DNA of 34,310 nt from Paracoccaceae bacterium (GTDB lineage: Bacteria > Pseudomonadota > Alphaproteobacteria > Rhodobacterales > Rhodobacteraceae), in assembly GCA_030148745.1 (NCBI GenBank), contig JASBSV010000047.1:1-34310 (forward strand), in the 5' to 3' direction. The notes under the pieces were generated by a model. The model was not told the origin of the DNA. It saw only the letters and a program-made list of their open reading frames with translations, and ran no database searches. Made by a program: the position numbers and the translations under genes. Each line of letters starts with the position of its first letter. Position 1 is the stretch's first letter. Positions 9,089-17,723 of the stretch are shown here, piece by piece.

Positions 9089-9540
9089 TGCCCGTCCGGC
9101 GGATCGACAGCCCGGTCGGTCCGCTAGCGATTGTTGCACGCGGTGACCAGATCGTCGCGATGAATTGGGGGCAGGCGGGCGATGATCGCTCGCCCGTCCT
9201 TGATGCCGCCGCCGAACAGCTGGACGCCTATTTCGGGGGGCGGCTGACGCGGTTTGATCTGCCGCTCAGCCCCGGCGGTTCAGAGTTTCAGCGGGCCTTT
9301 TACGCCGCGCTTTGCGCCATTCCCTACGGGCAGACGCAGACCTATGGCGAACTGGCGGCCCAGCTTGGCGTTTCGGCCCAAGCCATCGGTCAGGCCTGCG
9401 GCGCCAACCCGATCCCGATCCTGATCCCCTGCCACCGGGTTCTGGCCGCCGATGGTCTGGGCGGCTATTCCGGCGCCGGCGGTATCGAGGCCAAGGTGAC
9501 GCTTCTGAAACTCGAAGGCGCGGCCTCGCTCTTGCTCTGA
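9088..9540 (+). CDS. ogt: methylated-DNA--[protein]-cysteine S-methyltransferase
   Basis: The 150-residue protein has the active-site motif PCHRV with Cys115 as methyl acceptor. It repairs O6-methylguanine and O4-methylthymine in DNA by a suicidal transfer. The IPYGQTQTYGELA segment is the DNA-binding helix-turn-helix region with its arginine-finger neighbourhood, and the C-terminus has GYSGAGGIEAKVTLLKLEG. There is no Ada-type N-terminal zinc domain, so it is the constitutive Ogt-like form. It starts on the last base of the ileS stop codon. Confidence 0.95.
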   Translation: MPVRRIDSPVGPLAIVARGDQIVAMNWGQAGDDRSPVLDAAAEQLDAYFGGRLTRFDLPLSPGGSEFQRAFYAALCAIPYGQTQTYGELAAQLGVSAQAIGQACGANPIPILIPCHRVLAADGLGGYSGAGGIEAKVTLLKLEGAASLLL

Positions 9541-9600
9541 GCGATTGACGCAGGCTTGCCCCGGCGCGCATAGTTGCGCCCCAAGCAGCAAGATACAGGC

Positions 9601-10437
9601 ATGAGTTTTCCCGTCTTTCTGGCCGTCATAGGTGCGGCATTCCTGCATGCGCTGTGGAACGCGCTGATCAAGACCGGCGCTGACAAGCTGGCCGGGATGC
9701 TGCTGATGACCGTGGTGCAGGGCGGTTTTGGCCTGTTGCTGGCGCTGGGACGCGATTTTCCTGCCGGGCAGGTCTGGCTCTGGCTTCTGGCCTCGGGCGG
9801 TTTTCACACCGTCTATAAGCTCTTTCTGGCCTATGCCTATCAGCATGGCGATCTCAGCCGGGTCTATCCGATCGCCCGCGGCGCGGCGCCGCTGATCGTG
9901 CTGGGCATTGGGTTTGTGTTTCTCTCTGATGTGGTCTCGGCGCCGGAATACGCCGGCATCATCGTGCTGGGCCTTGGCATTCTGCTGATGGGGCGGGGGG
10001 TTTTTGCCGCGCGCGAGCCTGCCCGGCTGGTGCCGCTTGCGCTGGGCTCGGCCATGGCGACGGCGGGGTATTCGATTGTCGACGGAATGGGCGCGCGGAT
10101 TTCAGGCGATGCGGTCACCTATGTGGCATGGCTTTTTGTGATGGATGCCGCGTTTTTTCTGCCCGTCACCGTGATGCTGCGCGGGCGCGCGATATTGGTG
10201 CAAAGCCCGCGCATCTGGCGGCTGAACGCGGTTGCGGCGCTGGCCTCATATGGCGCCTATGCGATTGCGGTCTGGGCCATGACGCAGGCGCCCATCGCGC
10301 TGGTCACCGCCACGCGCGAGACTTCGATCCTTTTTGCTGTGCTGATCGGCTGGATCCTCTTTCGCGACCGGATGGGCGGGCAGAAGATACTGGCAGCGGC
10401 GCTGATTGTCGGCGGGGTGATCCTGACCCGGATCTGA
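9601..10437 (+). CDS. EamA/DMT-family membrane permease
   Basis: This 278-residue, very hydrophobic protein has about ten predicted helices in two halves, as in the drug/metabolite transporter superfamily. The N-terminus AAFLHALWNALIKTGADK is typical of EamA proteins, and the C-terminal repeat holds APIALVTATRETSILFAVLIG, where a polar Thr/Arg/Glu motif sits at a helix start. Such proteins export or import amino acids, nucleosides or other small metabolites; the substrate cannot be read here. The start at ATG 9601 was chosen because in-frame codons upstream give no homologous extension. It lies 60 bp after ogt and converges with pcs, 39 bp away. Confidence 0.87.
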   Translation: MSFPVFLAVIGAAFLHALWNALIKTGADKLAGMLLMTVVQGGFGLLLALGRDFPAGQVWLWLLASGGFHTVYKLFLAYAYQHGDLSRVYPIARGAAPLIVLGIGFVFLSDVVSAPEYAGIIVLGLGILLMGRGVFAAREPARLVPLALGSAMATAGYSIVDGMGARISGDAVTYVAWLFVMDAAFFLPVTVMLRGRAILVQSPRIWRLNAVAALASYGAYAIAVWAMTQAPIALVTATRETSILFAVLIGWILFRDRMGGQKILAAALIVGGVILTRI

Positions 10438-10457
10438 GGCGCTTTGGGGCCAGCGCC
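10438..10457. terminator. possible weak terminator between convergent genes
   Basis: GGCGCT and AGCGCC pair around an eight-base loop just after the EamA gene stop, in the 39-bp gap to the convergent pcs gene. No T-run follows on either strand, so this would be a weak or factor-aided site. Confidence 0.3.
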
Positions 10458-10476
10458 GCGGCGACAAAAAGGGTGC

Positions 10477-11205
10477 TCAGGCCTTGCCCGATTTGCCCGG
10501 GCTGGCGGATTTGCCGGGTTTCAGCGGAAAAAGCTCCTGCAGCGCACCGGCCAGAACCAGATAGACCGAGGTGGCGATCAGCCCCCAATGCAGCCAGCTT
10601 TCCGGCCGGAAATCTTCCCATGCCGCCCATCCGGCAAAAACCGTCCAGGCCAGGGCCATCGGCAGCGACAGGGCGCGCCAGCGTTTGGTGCGCACCGGAT
10701 GGATGAATTTGATCGGCACGAACATCGCCGCGGCAAGGCTGCACACCAGCACCAGAATGACCCAGAAATTGGGCTGGGTGGCGAAAAGCACCAGAACCAC
10801 CATGTTCCAGCAGCCCGGAAAGCCGGAAAAGGATTTATCCTCGGTCTTCATCCGGGTGTCGGCGAAATACATCGCGCTGCCATAGGTGATGACGATGATC
10901 GCGATCCAGCCGGTCCAGCCCGGCAACAGCCCCGATTTGAACAGCGCATAGGCGGGAATGAAGACATAAGTGAGATAATCGATGATCAGATCCAGCAGGA
11001 CGCCATCGAACTGCGGGGCGAATTTGGCGACATCGTATTTGCGCGCCATCGGCCCGTCGACGCCGTCGACGGCAAAGGCCACGACCAGCCACAAGAACAT
11101 CAGGCTCCAGTTTTCATCGACCGCAGCCAGCATGGCCAGCATGGCAAAGACCGCGCCGGTGGCGGTCAGAAGGTGGACGAAAAGGGCGCGTATCTGAGGT
11201 GTCAT
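10477..11205 (-). CDS. pcs: phosphatidylcholine synthase
   Basis: Pcs condenses CDP-diacylglycerol with free choline to give phosphatidylcholine in the inner membrane. The 242-residue protein carries the CDP-alcohol phosphotransferase signature in the form DGVDGPMAR (Asp47, Asp50) with the second pair at residues 67-76 (FDGVLLDLIID). The extended spacing and the IIDYLTYVFIP segment distinguish Pcs from phosphatidylserine and phosphatidylglycerophosphate synthases. About eight hydrophobic helices are visible. This is a hallmark of alphaproteobacteria that take up choline. The ATG at 11205 has a poor ribosome-binding site. The C-terminus is Lys/Gly/Ser-rich. xerC lies upstream, 99 bp away, with a repeat element in the gap. 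Confidence 0.93.
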   Translation of the reverse strand: MTPQIRALFVHLLTATGAVFAMLAMLAAVDENWSLMFLWLVVAFAVDGVDGPMARKYDVAKFAPQFDGVLLDLIIDYLTYVFIPAYALFKSGLLPGWTGWIAIIVITYGSAMYFADTRMKTEDKSFSGFPGCWNMVVLVLFATQPNFWVILVLVCSLAAAMFVPIKFIHPVRTKRWRALSLPMALAWTVFAGWAAWEDFRPESWLHWGLIATSVYLVLAGALQELFPLKPGKSASPGKSGKA

Positions 11206-11260
11206 CGAACTGTCATGCCGGAAAATTCAGCACGGCGCAAACGCTTGTCGCCGCAGGGAA

Positions 11261-11301
11261 AGGAATTTTGCCTCCGGCGGAGATATTTTGCCAAGTGGAA
11301 G
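11261..11301. repeat. short interspersed repeat with terminator-like hairpin, copy 1
   Basis: The core is CTCC (11272-11275), GGC, GGAG (11279-11282), followed by ATATTTTG. The flanks (AGGAATTTTGC before, CCAAGTGGAAG after) match copy 2 at 25642-25684 with few changes. It sits directly downstream of the xerC stop on the minus strand and before pcs. On the minus strand the same stem is followed by GCAAAATTCC, so termination is possible in both directions. I recall near-identical intergenic repeats in other Rhodobacteraceae genomes. Confidence 0.6.
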
Positions 11302-11304
11302 CTG

Positions 11305-12225
11305 TCAGGCCTTGGGGTGAGAGGCCTCGTAAACCTCCATCAGGCGGGCGGTATCGACCGCCGTATAGGCCTGCGTCGTGGAGAGCGAGGCATGGCCCAG
11401 AAGTTCCTGAATGCTGCGCAGATCGCCGCCAGCGGCCAGAAGATGAGTGGCAAAGGAATGGCGCAGGGCGTGGGGGGTGGCGCTGGCCGGCAGGCCCAGT
11501 TGCAGCCGTGCCTGTTCGGTCACCTTCTGAACCGCGCGCGGGTTCAGCGGTCCGCCGCGCAGGCCGCGGAATATGGGCTGATCGGCGCGCATCGGGTGGG
11601 GGCAAAGCGCGACATAGCCGGCGACCGCCTGCCGGGCCGGGGCGATGAGGGGGACCAGACGCTCTTTACCGCCCTTGCCGGTGATTGTCATGACCTCGCC
11701 GAGCGGCAGATCGGCGCCGGTCAGGCCAAGCGCTTCGGAAATGCGCAGGCCCGAGCCGTAAAGCAATGTCACCACGGCGGTATCGCGGGCGGCGATCCAG
11801 GGCGCCGTGGCCTGAAGTTCGACCCGCTCGAGCATGGCGCGGGCGGCGTCGGGGGCGAGCGGGCGGGGGAGTTTTCGCTGGAACCGGGGGGCGCGGGCCG
11901 CCAGCACCGCGGTCGGCTCGAAACTCTCGCGCTCGGCCAGCCAGCGGAAGAAGCCTTTGACCGCTGAAAGCGAGCGGGCCAGCGAGCGCGCCGCGACGCC
12001 GCGGCCGCGTTCATGTGCCATCCAGGCCCGCATATCGCTTACGGTGATTGTTGTCAGTGCGCCCAGCCCCTGCGCTTCGCCCCGGTGCTGACCGATGAAA
12101 GCCAGAAAGCCACTGACGTCGCTTTGATAGGCGGATCTGGTGTTTGCGGCGGCGTTGTCAAGCGCCTGCAGATGCGCAAGCCAGCCCTCCAGCGCGCCCC
12201 GCGCCGCAGGGGAGATCAGGCTCAT
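11305..12225 (-). CDS. xerC: tyrosine recombinase XerC
   Basis: XerC acts with XerD at dif to resolve chromosome dimers at division. The 306-residue protein has the N-terminal SAM-like core-binding domain (about 10-110) and a C-terminal catalytic domain with the complete active site: Arg161 in GSGLRISE, Lys184 in TGKGGKE, His252 and Arg255 in HALRHSF, His278 in LGHAS and the nucleophile Tyr287 in TTQAYTAVD. It overlaps the upstream DUF484 gene by ATGA, a classic pairing in proteobacteria. It is not flanked by att-like repeats or phage genes, so it is the housekeeping recombinase and not a phage or island integrase. Confidence 0.95.
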   Translation of the reverse strand: MSLISPAARGALEGWLAHLQALDNAAANTRSAYQSDVSGFLAFIGQHRGEAQGLGALTTITVSDMRAWMAHERGRGVAARSLARSLSAVKGFFRWLAERESFEPTAVLAARAPRFQRKLPRPLAPDAARAMLERVELQATAPWIAARDTAVVTLLYGSGLRISEALGLTGADLPLGEVMTITGKGGKERLVPLIAPARQAVAGYVALCPHPMRADQPIFRGLRGGPLNPRAVQKVTEQARLQLGLPASATPHALRHSFATHLLAAGGDLRSIQELLGHASLSTTQAYTAVDTARLMEVYEASHPKA

Positions 12226-12941
12226 GCCAGCCAGCGGCGCATCGCACGTTCAAAGATGCCACCGAAAAACGCCAGAAGGTCGGTACCCTGATTTGGCTTG
12301 AACTGATGCGGGTCCTCGGCCCCCATCACCAGCATCCCCGGCAGCCGGCCTTGACCGAAGTCAAGCTTCAGGCAGGCCTCTGAGCGGATCCAGTCGCCGG
12401 TGTCGCCATGGATCGAGCTTGCATTTGTGCCCAGCTGGCGCAGTGTGACCTGCCGGATCGGCAGGTTGCGGCCCTGAGTGATATATCCATCGACAAAGCC
12501 CGGCTCGACCACCGAGAGGATATGGCTGAGCCGGTCAAGACCGCCCTGGCCCGCGTCCTGATCATTGTCCTGGGCAGTTTCCAACACCAGTTTGATCGAA
12601 TCGACGCGCAGCGTTTCGGCCACCTCGCCATCGAGGTTATGCAGGAAATCCTCGAATTTCACCGGATCGAGCATTTTCAGGATCGCGCGATGCACCTGAT
12701 TGGTACCGGCCAGATTCTCGTAAGCGGCGGCGATAACGGTGCGATGGGTGTCTTCCAGCCGGTCAAGACGCGCCTCGAGCCGTTCCATAGCGATGCCGCG
12801 CAGATCGACGATATTGCCGCCCATTGCGCCTTCGTTGGCGGCCACAAGCGCGCGCATCAGATCGGGGTCATCCAGAATGACATCGGGTTCACGAATGATA
12901 CGCGCACGCAGTTCATCTGCGATCTTGGCGGTGCTGCTCAT
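12222..12941 (-). CDS. DUF484 family protein
   Basis: From ATG 12941 the product has 239 residues. I preferred this ATG (GAGG five bases before it) to an in-frame GTG at 12968, which adds nine residues. The family has a short N-terminal helical part, here with a predicted coiled coil near residues 45-75 (MERLEARLDRLEDTH), and a GAF-like domain behind it ending in DLLAFFGGIFERAMRRWL. DUF484 genes usually sit next to xerC, as here with a 4-bp overlap, but their function is unknown. A cytoplasmic sensor or scaffold linked to XerC would be inference only. Confidence 0.9.
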   Translation of the reverse strand: MSSTAKIADELRARIIREPDVILDDPDLMRALVAANEGAMGGNIVDLRGIAMERLEARLDRLEDTHRTVIAAAYENLAGTNQVHRAILKMLDPVKFEDFLHNLDGEVAETLRVDSIKLVLETAQDNDQDAGQGGLDRLSHILSVVEPGFVDGYITQGRNLPIRQVTLRQLGTNASSIHGDTGDWIRSEACLKLDFGQGRLPGMLVMGAEDPHQFKPNQGTDLLAFFGGIFERAMRRWLA

Positions 12942-12980
12942 GCTTGCCTCGTTTTTGCTTTCGCTCACTATAGCACCCGG

Positions 12981-13634
12981 TTACAGAATTTTCTGCCCTG
13001 TTTTTTGCCAATCGCTCAGAAATGCTTCCAGCCCCTTGTCGGTCAGCACGTGATCGGCCATCTTCTTGATCACGCCCGGGGGGGCGGTGGCCACGTCGGC
13101 GCCGATTTTAGCGGCTTCGGTCATGTGGTTGACCGATCTGATCGAGGCCGCCAGAATCTGCGTCTCAAAGCCGTAGTTGTCATAAATCTCGCGGATATCC
13201 GCGATCAGATCCATACCGTCGAGGTTGATGTCGTCCAAGCGCCCAATAAACGGTGAAATGAATGTCGCCCCCGCCTTGGCGGCCAAAAGCGCCTGGTTTG
13301 CCGAAAAGCACAGCGTGACATTCACCATGCGGCCTTCATCTGTCAGGACCTTGCAGGCTTTCAGGCCGGCCCATGTCAGCGGCACTTTGACCGCGATATT
13401 ATCGGCGATCTTGGCCAGTCTGCGGCCCTCGGCGATCATGGCGTCCGCTTCCAGCGCGACAACCTCGGCACTGACCGGGCCATCGACCATCCCGCAGATC
13501 TCTTTGGTGACCTCCAGAATATCGCGCCCCGATTTGAGGATCAGTGAGGGGTTGGTGGTAACGCCGTCGACCATGCCAAGATCGTTCAGTTCGGCAATGG
13601 CGGCAACATCGGCGGTATCTACGAAAAACTTCAT
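12981..13634 (-). CDS. fsa: fructose-6-phosphate aldolase / transaldolase-like protein
   Basis: The 217-residue, single-domain TIM-barrel protein belongs to the small transaldolase family (FSA/TalC/MipB). [10 protein letters not shown] is the typical N-terminus, VTTNPSLI is the conserved second strand, and Lys83 in AVKVPLT is the Schiff-base lysine. It either splits fructose 6-phosphate to dihydroxyacetone and glyceraldehyde 3-phosphate or acts as a transaldolase of the pentose phosphate pathway; the sequence does not settle this with confidence. The ATG at 13634 is preceded by AGGA; longer in-frame extensions lack homology. It is divergent from priA across 81 bp. Confidence 0.93.
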   Translation of the reverse strand: MKFFVDTADVAAIAELNDLGMVDGVTTNPSLILKSGRDILEVTKEICGMVDGPVSAEVVALEADAMIAEGRRLAKIADNIAVKVPLTWAGLKACKVLTDEGRMVNVTLCFSANQALLAAKAGATFISPFIGRLDDINLDGMDLIADIREIYDNYGFETQILAASIRSVNHMTEAAKIGADVATAPPGVIKKMADHVLTDKGLEAFLSDWQKTGQKIL

Positions 13635-13715
13635 CGGAGTGTTCCTGAGAATTGAGTGGGGTTCGGCTCTTTCTAACGCAAGCGGCGCGCCACAGAAAGC
13701 CCCGGGACGCACGGA

Positions 13716-15902
13716 ATGAGTTTCTTTGATCAGGGCGCGTTGATCGGGGTGATGACGACCCAGCCGCTGGACCGTCTGTTGGATTACAAGGCGCCGCCGG
13801 GCGGCTGCCAGACCGGCGATTTTGTCGAGGTGCCCCTGGGCCCGCGCAAGGTGCTGGGCGTGGTCTGGGGTAAGGGGCAGGGCGGCTATGATCCCGCCAA
13901 ACTGCGCAGCGTGATCCGGGTTCTGGATGCCGCGCCCATGCGCGAAGAGATGCAGGCGTTTCTGACCCGCGCGGCGGAATATACCCTGACCCCGATGCCG
14001 GCGATGCTGCGGCTGGCCACACGCTCGCCCGGGCTGGGCGATCCGCCTTCGATGCGGCGGGTCTACCGGCTGGGCCGGGGCGCGCCCGACCGGCAGACCG
14101 ACGCGCGCCGGCGGGTTGTCGAGACGCTGAAGGACTATGGCGGGCTGGCCTTTACGCTGGGCGAGCTTGCCGAGGCCGCAGGCGTCAGCACCAGTGTAAT
14201 CAAGGGGCTTGTCAAACAGGGCGTCGTGTCGGAAGAGGACAGCCCCCGCGATCTGCCCTATCCGGCGCTTGATCCGGGCTATGGCGGCGCGGTGCTGACC
14301 CCCGATCAGGCCGCAGTTGCCGAACCTCTGATCGCGGCGGTGCGGGCGGGCGATTACGGCACCACGCTGCTTAAGGGGGTGACCGGATCGGGCAAGACCG
14401 AAGTTTACCTCGAAGCGGTGGCCGAATGCCTGACGCGCGGGCGTCAGGCGCTGGTTTTGTTACCCGAGATCGCCCTGACGGCCGAATTTCTGACCCGCGT
14501 TGAAAAGCGCTTTGGCGCGCGCCCTGCCGAATGGCATTCGGGGGTGACCATGACCGAACGGCGCCGGGCGTGGCGCATGGTCTCGGAAGGGGGGGCATCG
14601 CTGGTCGTTGGCGCGCGCTCTGCGCTTTTTCTGCCGTTCCGCGATCTTGGGCTGATCGTCGTTGATGAAGAGCATGACACCTCCTACAAGCAAGAGGACG
14701 GGGTTTTTTATAATGCCCGCGATATGGCGGTTCTGCGCGCCTCGATCTGTTCGGCGCATGTGATATTGGCCTCGGCCACGCCCAGCCTTGAAAGCTGGGC
14801 CAATGCCGAGGCGGGCAAATACAGCCGCCTGACGCTGGATGCGCGTTTCGGCGCCGCGCAGATGCCCGATATGCGCGCGATTGACATGCGCGGCGAAACC
14901 CTGCCCTCCAGCCGCTGGATCTCGCCCCGGCTTCAGCGCGAGGTTGAGGCGCGGCTTGAGCGCGGCGAACAGGCGCTTTTGTTCATCAACCGGCGCGGCT
15001 ATGCGCCGATCACCCTGTGCCGGGCCTGCGGCCATCAGATCGGCTGTGATCATTGCGACGCGCGCATGGTCGAGCATCGCTTTCTCAAACGCCTCGTCTG
15101 CCACCAATGCGGCGAGACCAAGCCGATGCCGTCCCAATGCCCCTCCTGCGAGGCCGAAGATCGCCTTGCCCCCGTCGGCCCCGGCGTTGAGCGTCTGGCC
15201 GAAGAAACCGCCGGGCTTTTCCCAGATGCCCGTATCGCGGTTTTATCCTCGGACCTTTACGGCTCGGCCCGGGCGCTGAAGAAGCATATCGTCCGGATCG
15301 CCGAAGGTCAGGCCGATATCATCATCGGCACGCAACTGGTCGCCAAGGGCCATAACTTTCCGCTGTTGACGCTGGTGGGAGTGATCGATGCCGATCTGGG
15401 GCTTCAGGGGTCAGACCTGCGCGCCGCCGAACGCACGTTTCAACTGATGCGTCAGGTGGCCGGCCGCGCCGGTCGCTCGGACCGGCCCGGCACGGCGCTA
15501 ATGCAGACCTATCAGCCCGATCACCCGGTGATCCGCGCCATCCTTTCGGGCGATGAAGAGGGGTTCTGGCGCGCCGAAGCGGCCGAGCGTCAGGCCGCGG
15601 GCGTGCCCCCTTTCGGGCGCATGGCCGGGATCGTTCTGTCATCGCCCAATGTGCAGGAGGTTTTTGATCTGGGCGCCGAAATGGCCCGCAACGACGGCCC
15701 CCTGCGCCAGATCGGCGCGCAAGTCTTTGGCCCCGCCCCCGCGCCCATCGCCCGTATCCGCGGCCGCCACCGGGTGCGGCTTCTGGTGAAGGCAGACAAA
15801 GGCGCGCCGGTTCAGGCCGCCGTGGCCCGCTGGGTGGCCCAGTTCAAATGGCCCGCCTCGCTGCGCCTGTCCATCGACATCGATCCGCAGAGCTTTTACT
15901 GA
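13716..15902 (+). CDS. priA: primosomal replication restart helicase PriA
   Basis: PriA recognises stalled forks and D-loops and reloads the replicative helicase. The 728-residue protein has the N-terminal 3' DNA-binding domain ([18 protein letters not shown]), Walker A GVTGSGKT at 221-228, the DEEH Walker B box at 317-320 followed by DTSYKQEDG, a zinc-binding insertion with eight cysteines (about residues 435-480), motifs [21 protein letters not shown] and [13 protein letters not shown], and the C-terminal domain. All key parts are intact. Its stop overlaps by 7 bp the stop of the convergent small exported-protein gene. Confidence 0.97.
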   Translation: MSFFDQGALIGVMTTQPLDRLLDYKAPPGGCQTGDFVEVPLGPRKVLGVVWGKGQGGYDPAKLRSVIRVLDAAPMREEMQAFLTRAAEYTLTPMPAMLRLATRSPGLGDPPSMRRVYRLGRGAPDRQTDARRRVVETLKDYGGLAFTLGELAEAAGVSTSVIKGLVKQGVVSEEDSPRDLPYPALDPGYGGAVLTPDQAAVAEPLIAAVRAGDYGTTLLKGVTGSGKTEVYLEAVAECLTRGRQALVLLPEIALTAEFLTRVEKRFGARPAEWHSGVTMTERRRAWRMVSEGGASLVVGARSALFLPFRDLGLIVVDEEHDTSYKQEDGVFYNARDMAVLRASICSAHVILASATPSLESWANAEAGKYSRLTLDARFGAAQMPDMRAIDMRGETLPSSRWISPRLQREVEARLERGEQALLFINRRGYAPITLCRACGHQIGCDHCDARMVEHRFLKRLVCHQCGETKPMPSQCPSCEAEDRLAPVGPGVERLAEETAGLFPDARIAVLSSDLYGSARALKKHIVRIAEGQADIIIGTQLVAKGHNFPLLTLVGVIDADLGLQGSDLRAAERTFQLMRQVAGRAGRSDRPGTALMQTYQPDHPVIRAILSGDEEGFWRAEAAERQAAGVPPFGRMAGIVLSSPNVQEVFDLGAEMARNDGPLRQIGAQVFGPAPAPIARIRGRHRVRLLVKADKGAPVQAAVARWVAQFKWPASLRLSIDIDPQSFY

Positions 15903-16369
15903 GCGGTTTTTGCCATAGGAAAAGTCATCCCGAAACTGAAAATCGCCTCCACCGGTTGCCCGTCCGACGGTATCACCTGAACAAAGGCTTTGCCCAGCCG
16001 CGCCTGCACTCCGGCCACCGGAACGAAATCACCCAGATGGGCGCGAAAACGCCGCCCCTCGACGGGGTAAAGCGCCGTGCCCCCGAATACAGCCAGTTGA
16101 AAGGTGCCGCGCTGATAAAGCGGATAGGCGGCCACCGCCGCCACCGCTGGCCGCCCATAGCTGTTGCGAAAAAGGCCCAGCGAGAAATCGAACTGCCTTT
16201 CCCACGTCAGGAAAATGCCCGGATTGACCTCTTCAAATCCGCTGGCCCCGATGTGTTTTGACCCCAGCAAAAGCGAAAACCGATCCGGTCCGGCTGCTGC
16301 CGATGTTGTTAGTGAAAGCACTGCGACAAGTGCTGCCAGCGGGTGATGGCGCAAGGAAAAGTTTTTCAT
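15896..16369 (-). CDS. small exported protein of unknown function, beta-barrel-like
   Basis: I do not recognise a named family. The 157-residue product starts with a signal peptide (charged MKNFSLRHH, hydrophobic core, TTSAAA cleavage region near residue 26). The mature part alternates polar and aromatic residues in short strands (FLTWERQFDFSLGLFRNSYG, QLAVFGGTALYP, FVQVIPSDG, AIFSFGMTFP), as in a small outer-membrane barrel. There is no lipobox. The last residues end in a polar tail and not in a classic terminal Phe. It ends inside the last codons of priA (7-bp convergent overlap), with no room for a terminator between them. Similar proteins seem to occur in other Rhodobacteraceae, from memory. 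A PagP-like or structural role is a guess. Confidence 0.75.
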   Translation of the reverse strand: MKNFSLRHHPLAALVAVLSLTTSAAAGPDRFSLLLGSKHIGASGFEEVNPGIFLTWERQFDFSLGLFRNSYGRPAVAAVAAYPLYQRGTFQLAVFGGTALYPVEGRRFRAHLGDFVPVAGVQARLGKAFVQVIPSDGQPVEAIFSFGMTFPMAKTAQ

Positions 16370-16425
16370 GGCGCATGGTTAGTTGGTCAGACGCTTGCTG
16401 TCACCCTGGACATCCGGCCCTGCGG

Positions 16426-16452
16426 CACCCTGTGCCGGGGTGTGTCTTTTTT
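16426..16452 (+). terminator. terminator-like hairpin with T6 on the plus strand
   Basis: CACCC (16426-16430) and GGGTG (16438-16442) pair around seven bases and are followed by TGTCTTTTTT. Alternatively GGCAC and GTGCC pair within the same stretch. Both flanking genes are on the minus strand, so this would stop plus-strand read-through, for example from priA, or form the 5' leader of the exported-protein gene when read in reverse. Confidence 0.5.
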
Positions 16453-16492
16453 GATCCGCCGTGATCCCTTGTGGTTCGTTGCCACAGCGTTA

Positions 16493-17575
16493 TCAGCCCG
16501 GGATCGCGCCCAGCCTTCTGGGCCGCTGATCAATCAGAAAATCGGTGGCCATAGCCCCGACCCACATCGCCGTCAGCGCAATCCAGGCCGTGCCCGCAAA
16601 GACCGAGCCGCCGGTCAGCCCGTTCCCGATCGCACAGCCCCCCGCCAGCATCCCGCCAAAGCCCATCATCGCCGCCCCGGCCATGGCGCGGCGCATGTTT
16701 GCCTCGCCCTCAAACCCCTTGAAGGCAAATTCCCGGCTGACGACTGAAGCCAGAAAAGCGCCCAAAAAGACACCCGGTACCAGACCGATGTCGAAATTCA
16801 AAACAGGGTCGGGCGTCAGAAAGAACATCAGCGTATTGGCCGAAGGGCCGGTAAATGTGGCGCTGGTGATGGTCACGGGATCAAAACTGACCTGACTCAG
16901 CCGATAGGTCAGAACATAGCCCATCGCGACCGAAAACCCCACGCCCGAGCCAAAGATCAGCCGCCGCGCGCCCAGCTGGTTGCGCCATGCCTCGTAAATC
17001 GCCAGTGCCGCCAGAAGGATGCCAAGCGCCAGACCGCTCCACTGTGGCAGGCCCGACCACGCGATCAGATCCAGGTTGCGCCCGCCGCCGGTGATCGACA
17101 GTCCGGCCAGCTTGTCGCGCAGCGGCGCCAGCCAGCCGCGCAAACTCATCTGCGCCACCACCGCAAAGATCAGCCCCGAAACGATCGACCGCAGATTGCC
17201 GGTCGCCCCCAGAACCAAAAGGCGCCCCGAACAGCCGCGCGCCAAAATCATGCCGACGCCAAAGATAAGCCCGCCCAAAGCCGCCCCCGACCATGATCCG
17301 GTCTGCGCCAGAAACCGCGTCTCGCCTGTGTTCAGAAACCCCGCCAGCCCCGCTGCCTGAACCCAGAAGAGAGCGGTCGAAAAGGTCAGCAGCCAGACCG
17401 ACACGCTGGGCCCCATCCGCCCGCGTGCAAATTCCACTGTGGCCGCGCGCAGACAAAACCGCGAGCGCTGGGCCGCCACGCCAAAGGTCAGCCCGGTGGC
17501 CAGCCCGAAAAGCGCCGCAGTGCGGCTTTCGCCGATGTAATCGGCCATGGCGGCGACGAAATCGAGCATGTTCAT
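16493..17575 (-). CDS. YeeE/YedE (TsuA-like) sulfur-compound transporter
   Basis: The 360-residue, strongly hydrophobic membrane protein belongs to the YeeE/YedE family, whose structurally studied member TsuA imports thiosulfate. Conserved cysteines that would relay the substrate are Cys41 in SRFC, Cys115 in RGCSGR and Cys314 in GGCAIGNG; the GxGMILARGCSGR and GMLAGGCAIGNGLTGGS segments are pseudo-symmetric halves. The start ATG 17575 follows AAGGAG with seven bases spacing, better than the in-frame codon at 17611. No TusA/YeeD gene is adjacent. It is divergent from the MFS gene across a gap containing an FNR-type box. The substrate (thiosulfate or another sulfur species) is inferred from the family. 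Confidence 0.9.
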   Translation of the reverse strand: MNMLDFVAAMADYIGESRTAALFGLATGLTFGVAAQRSRFCLRAATVEFARGRMGPSVSVWLLTFSTALFWVQAAGLAGFLNTGETRFLAQTGSWSGAALGGLIFGVGMILARGCSGRLLVLGATGNLRSIVSGLIFAVVAQMSLRGWLAPLRDKLAGLSITGGGRNLDLIAWSGLPQWSGLALGILLAALAIYEAWRNQLGARRLIFGSGVGFSVAMGYVLTYRLSQVSFDPVTITSATFTGPSANTLMFFLTPDPVLNFDIGLVPGVFLGAFLASVVSREFAFKGFEGEANMRRAMAGAAMMGFGGMLAGGCAIGNGLTGGSVFAGTAWIALTAMWVGAMATDFLIDQRPRRLGAIPG

Positions 17576-17634
17576 CCCGGAACTCCTTATCCTGCCGGTC
17601 CGGCCCAGCATGACCGCTTGCGCCCGCGCCCGCC

Positions 17635-17648
17635 TTGATTGAGATCAA
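17635..17648. promoter_or_regulatory. FNR/FnrL binding site (perfect palindrome)
   Basis: TTGAT-TGAG-ATCAA is an exact match to the FNR consensus TTGAT-N4-ATCAA, extended to CTTGAT...ATCAAG. It lies in the gap between the divergent YeeE-type transporter gene and the MFS gene. Its centre is 30 bp before the centre of a perfect TATAAT on the plus strand, close to a class II activator position (about -40). FnrL is the oxygen-sensing FNR protein of Rhodobacterales. Confidence 0.85.
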
Positions 17649-17668
17649 GTCGTATCGCGATCCGTGAA

Positions 17669-17674
17669 TATAAT
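17669..17674 (+). promoter_or_regulatory. -10 element of the MFS gene promoter
   Basis: TATAAT, a perfect -10 hexamer, is 20 bp downstream of the end of the FNR box. Transcription would start near 17681, leaving a leader of about 67 bases. There is no good -35 hexamer, as expected for an activator-dependent promoter. Confidence 0.65.
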
Positions 17675-17723
17675 TCCCTGCCGCCCGAAGCCCCGGGGCT
17701 GACGATTCCCTCTCGCCCTGACC

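Noticed and set aside
6188-9139. Two long antisense open frames (430 and 552 codons) opposite ileS
   Set aside because: They follow the codon-position GC bias of the real gene in the complementary frame, contain no recognisable domain, and ileS is certain on the other strand.
11205-11216. Four-codon ATG ACA GTT CGA TGA overlapping the pcs start
   Set aside because: No ribosome-binding site and such mini frames are common by chance; not enough to call a leader peptide.
10444-11967. Plus-strand open frame of 507 codons opposite pcs and xerC
   Set aside because: It crosses two well-supported minus-strand genes and their gap and shows no domain, so it is a GC-driven shadow.
11305-12225. Possible integrase marking a mobile element
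   Set aside because: Sequence and neighbouring DUF484 show housekeeping XerC; no att repeats, phage genes or composition change nearby.
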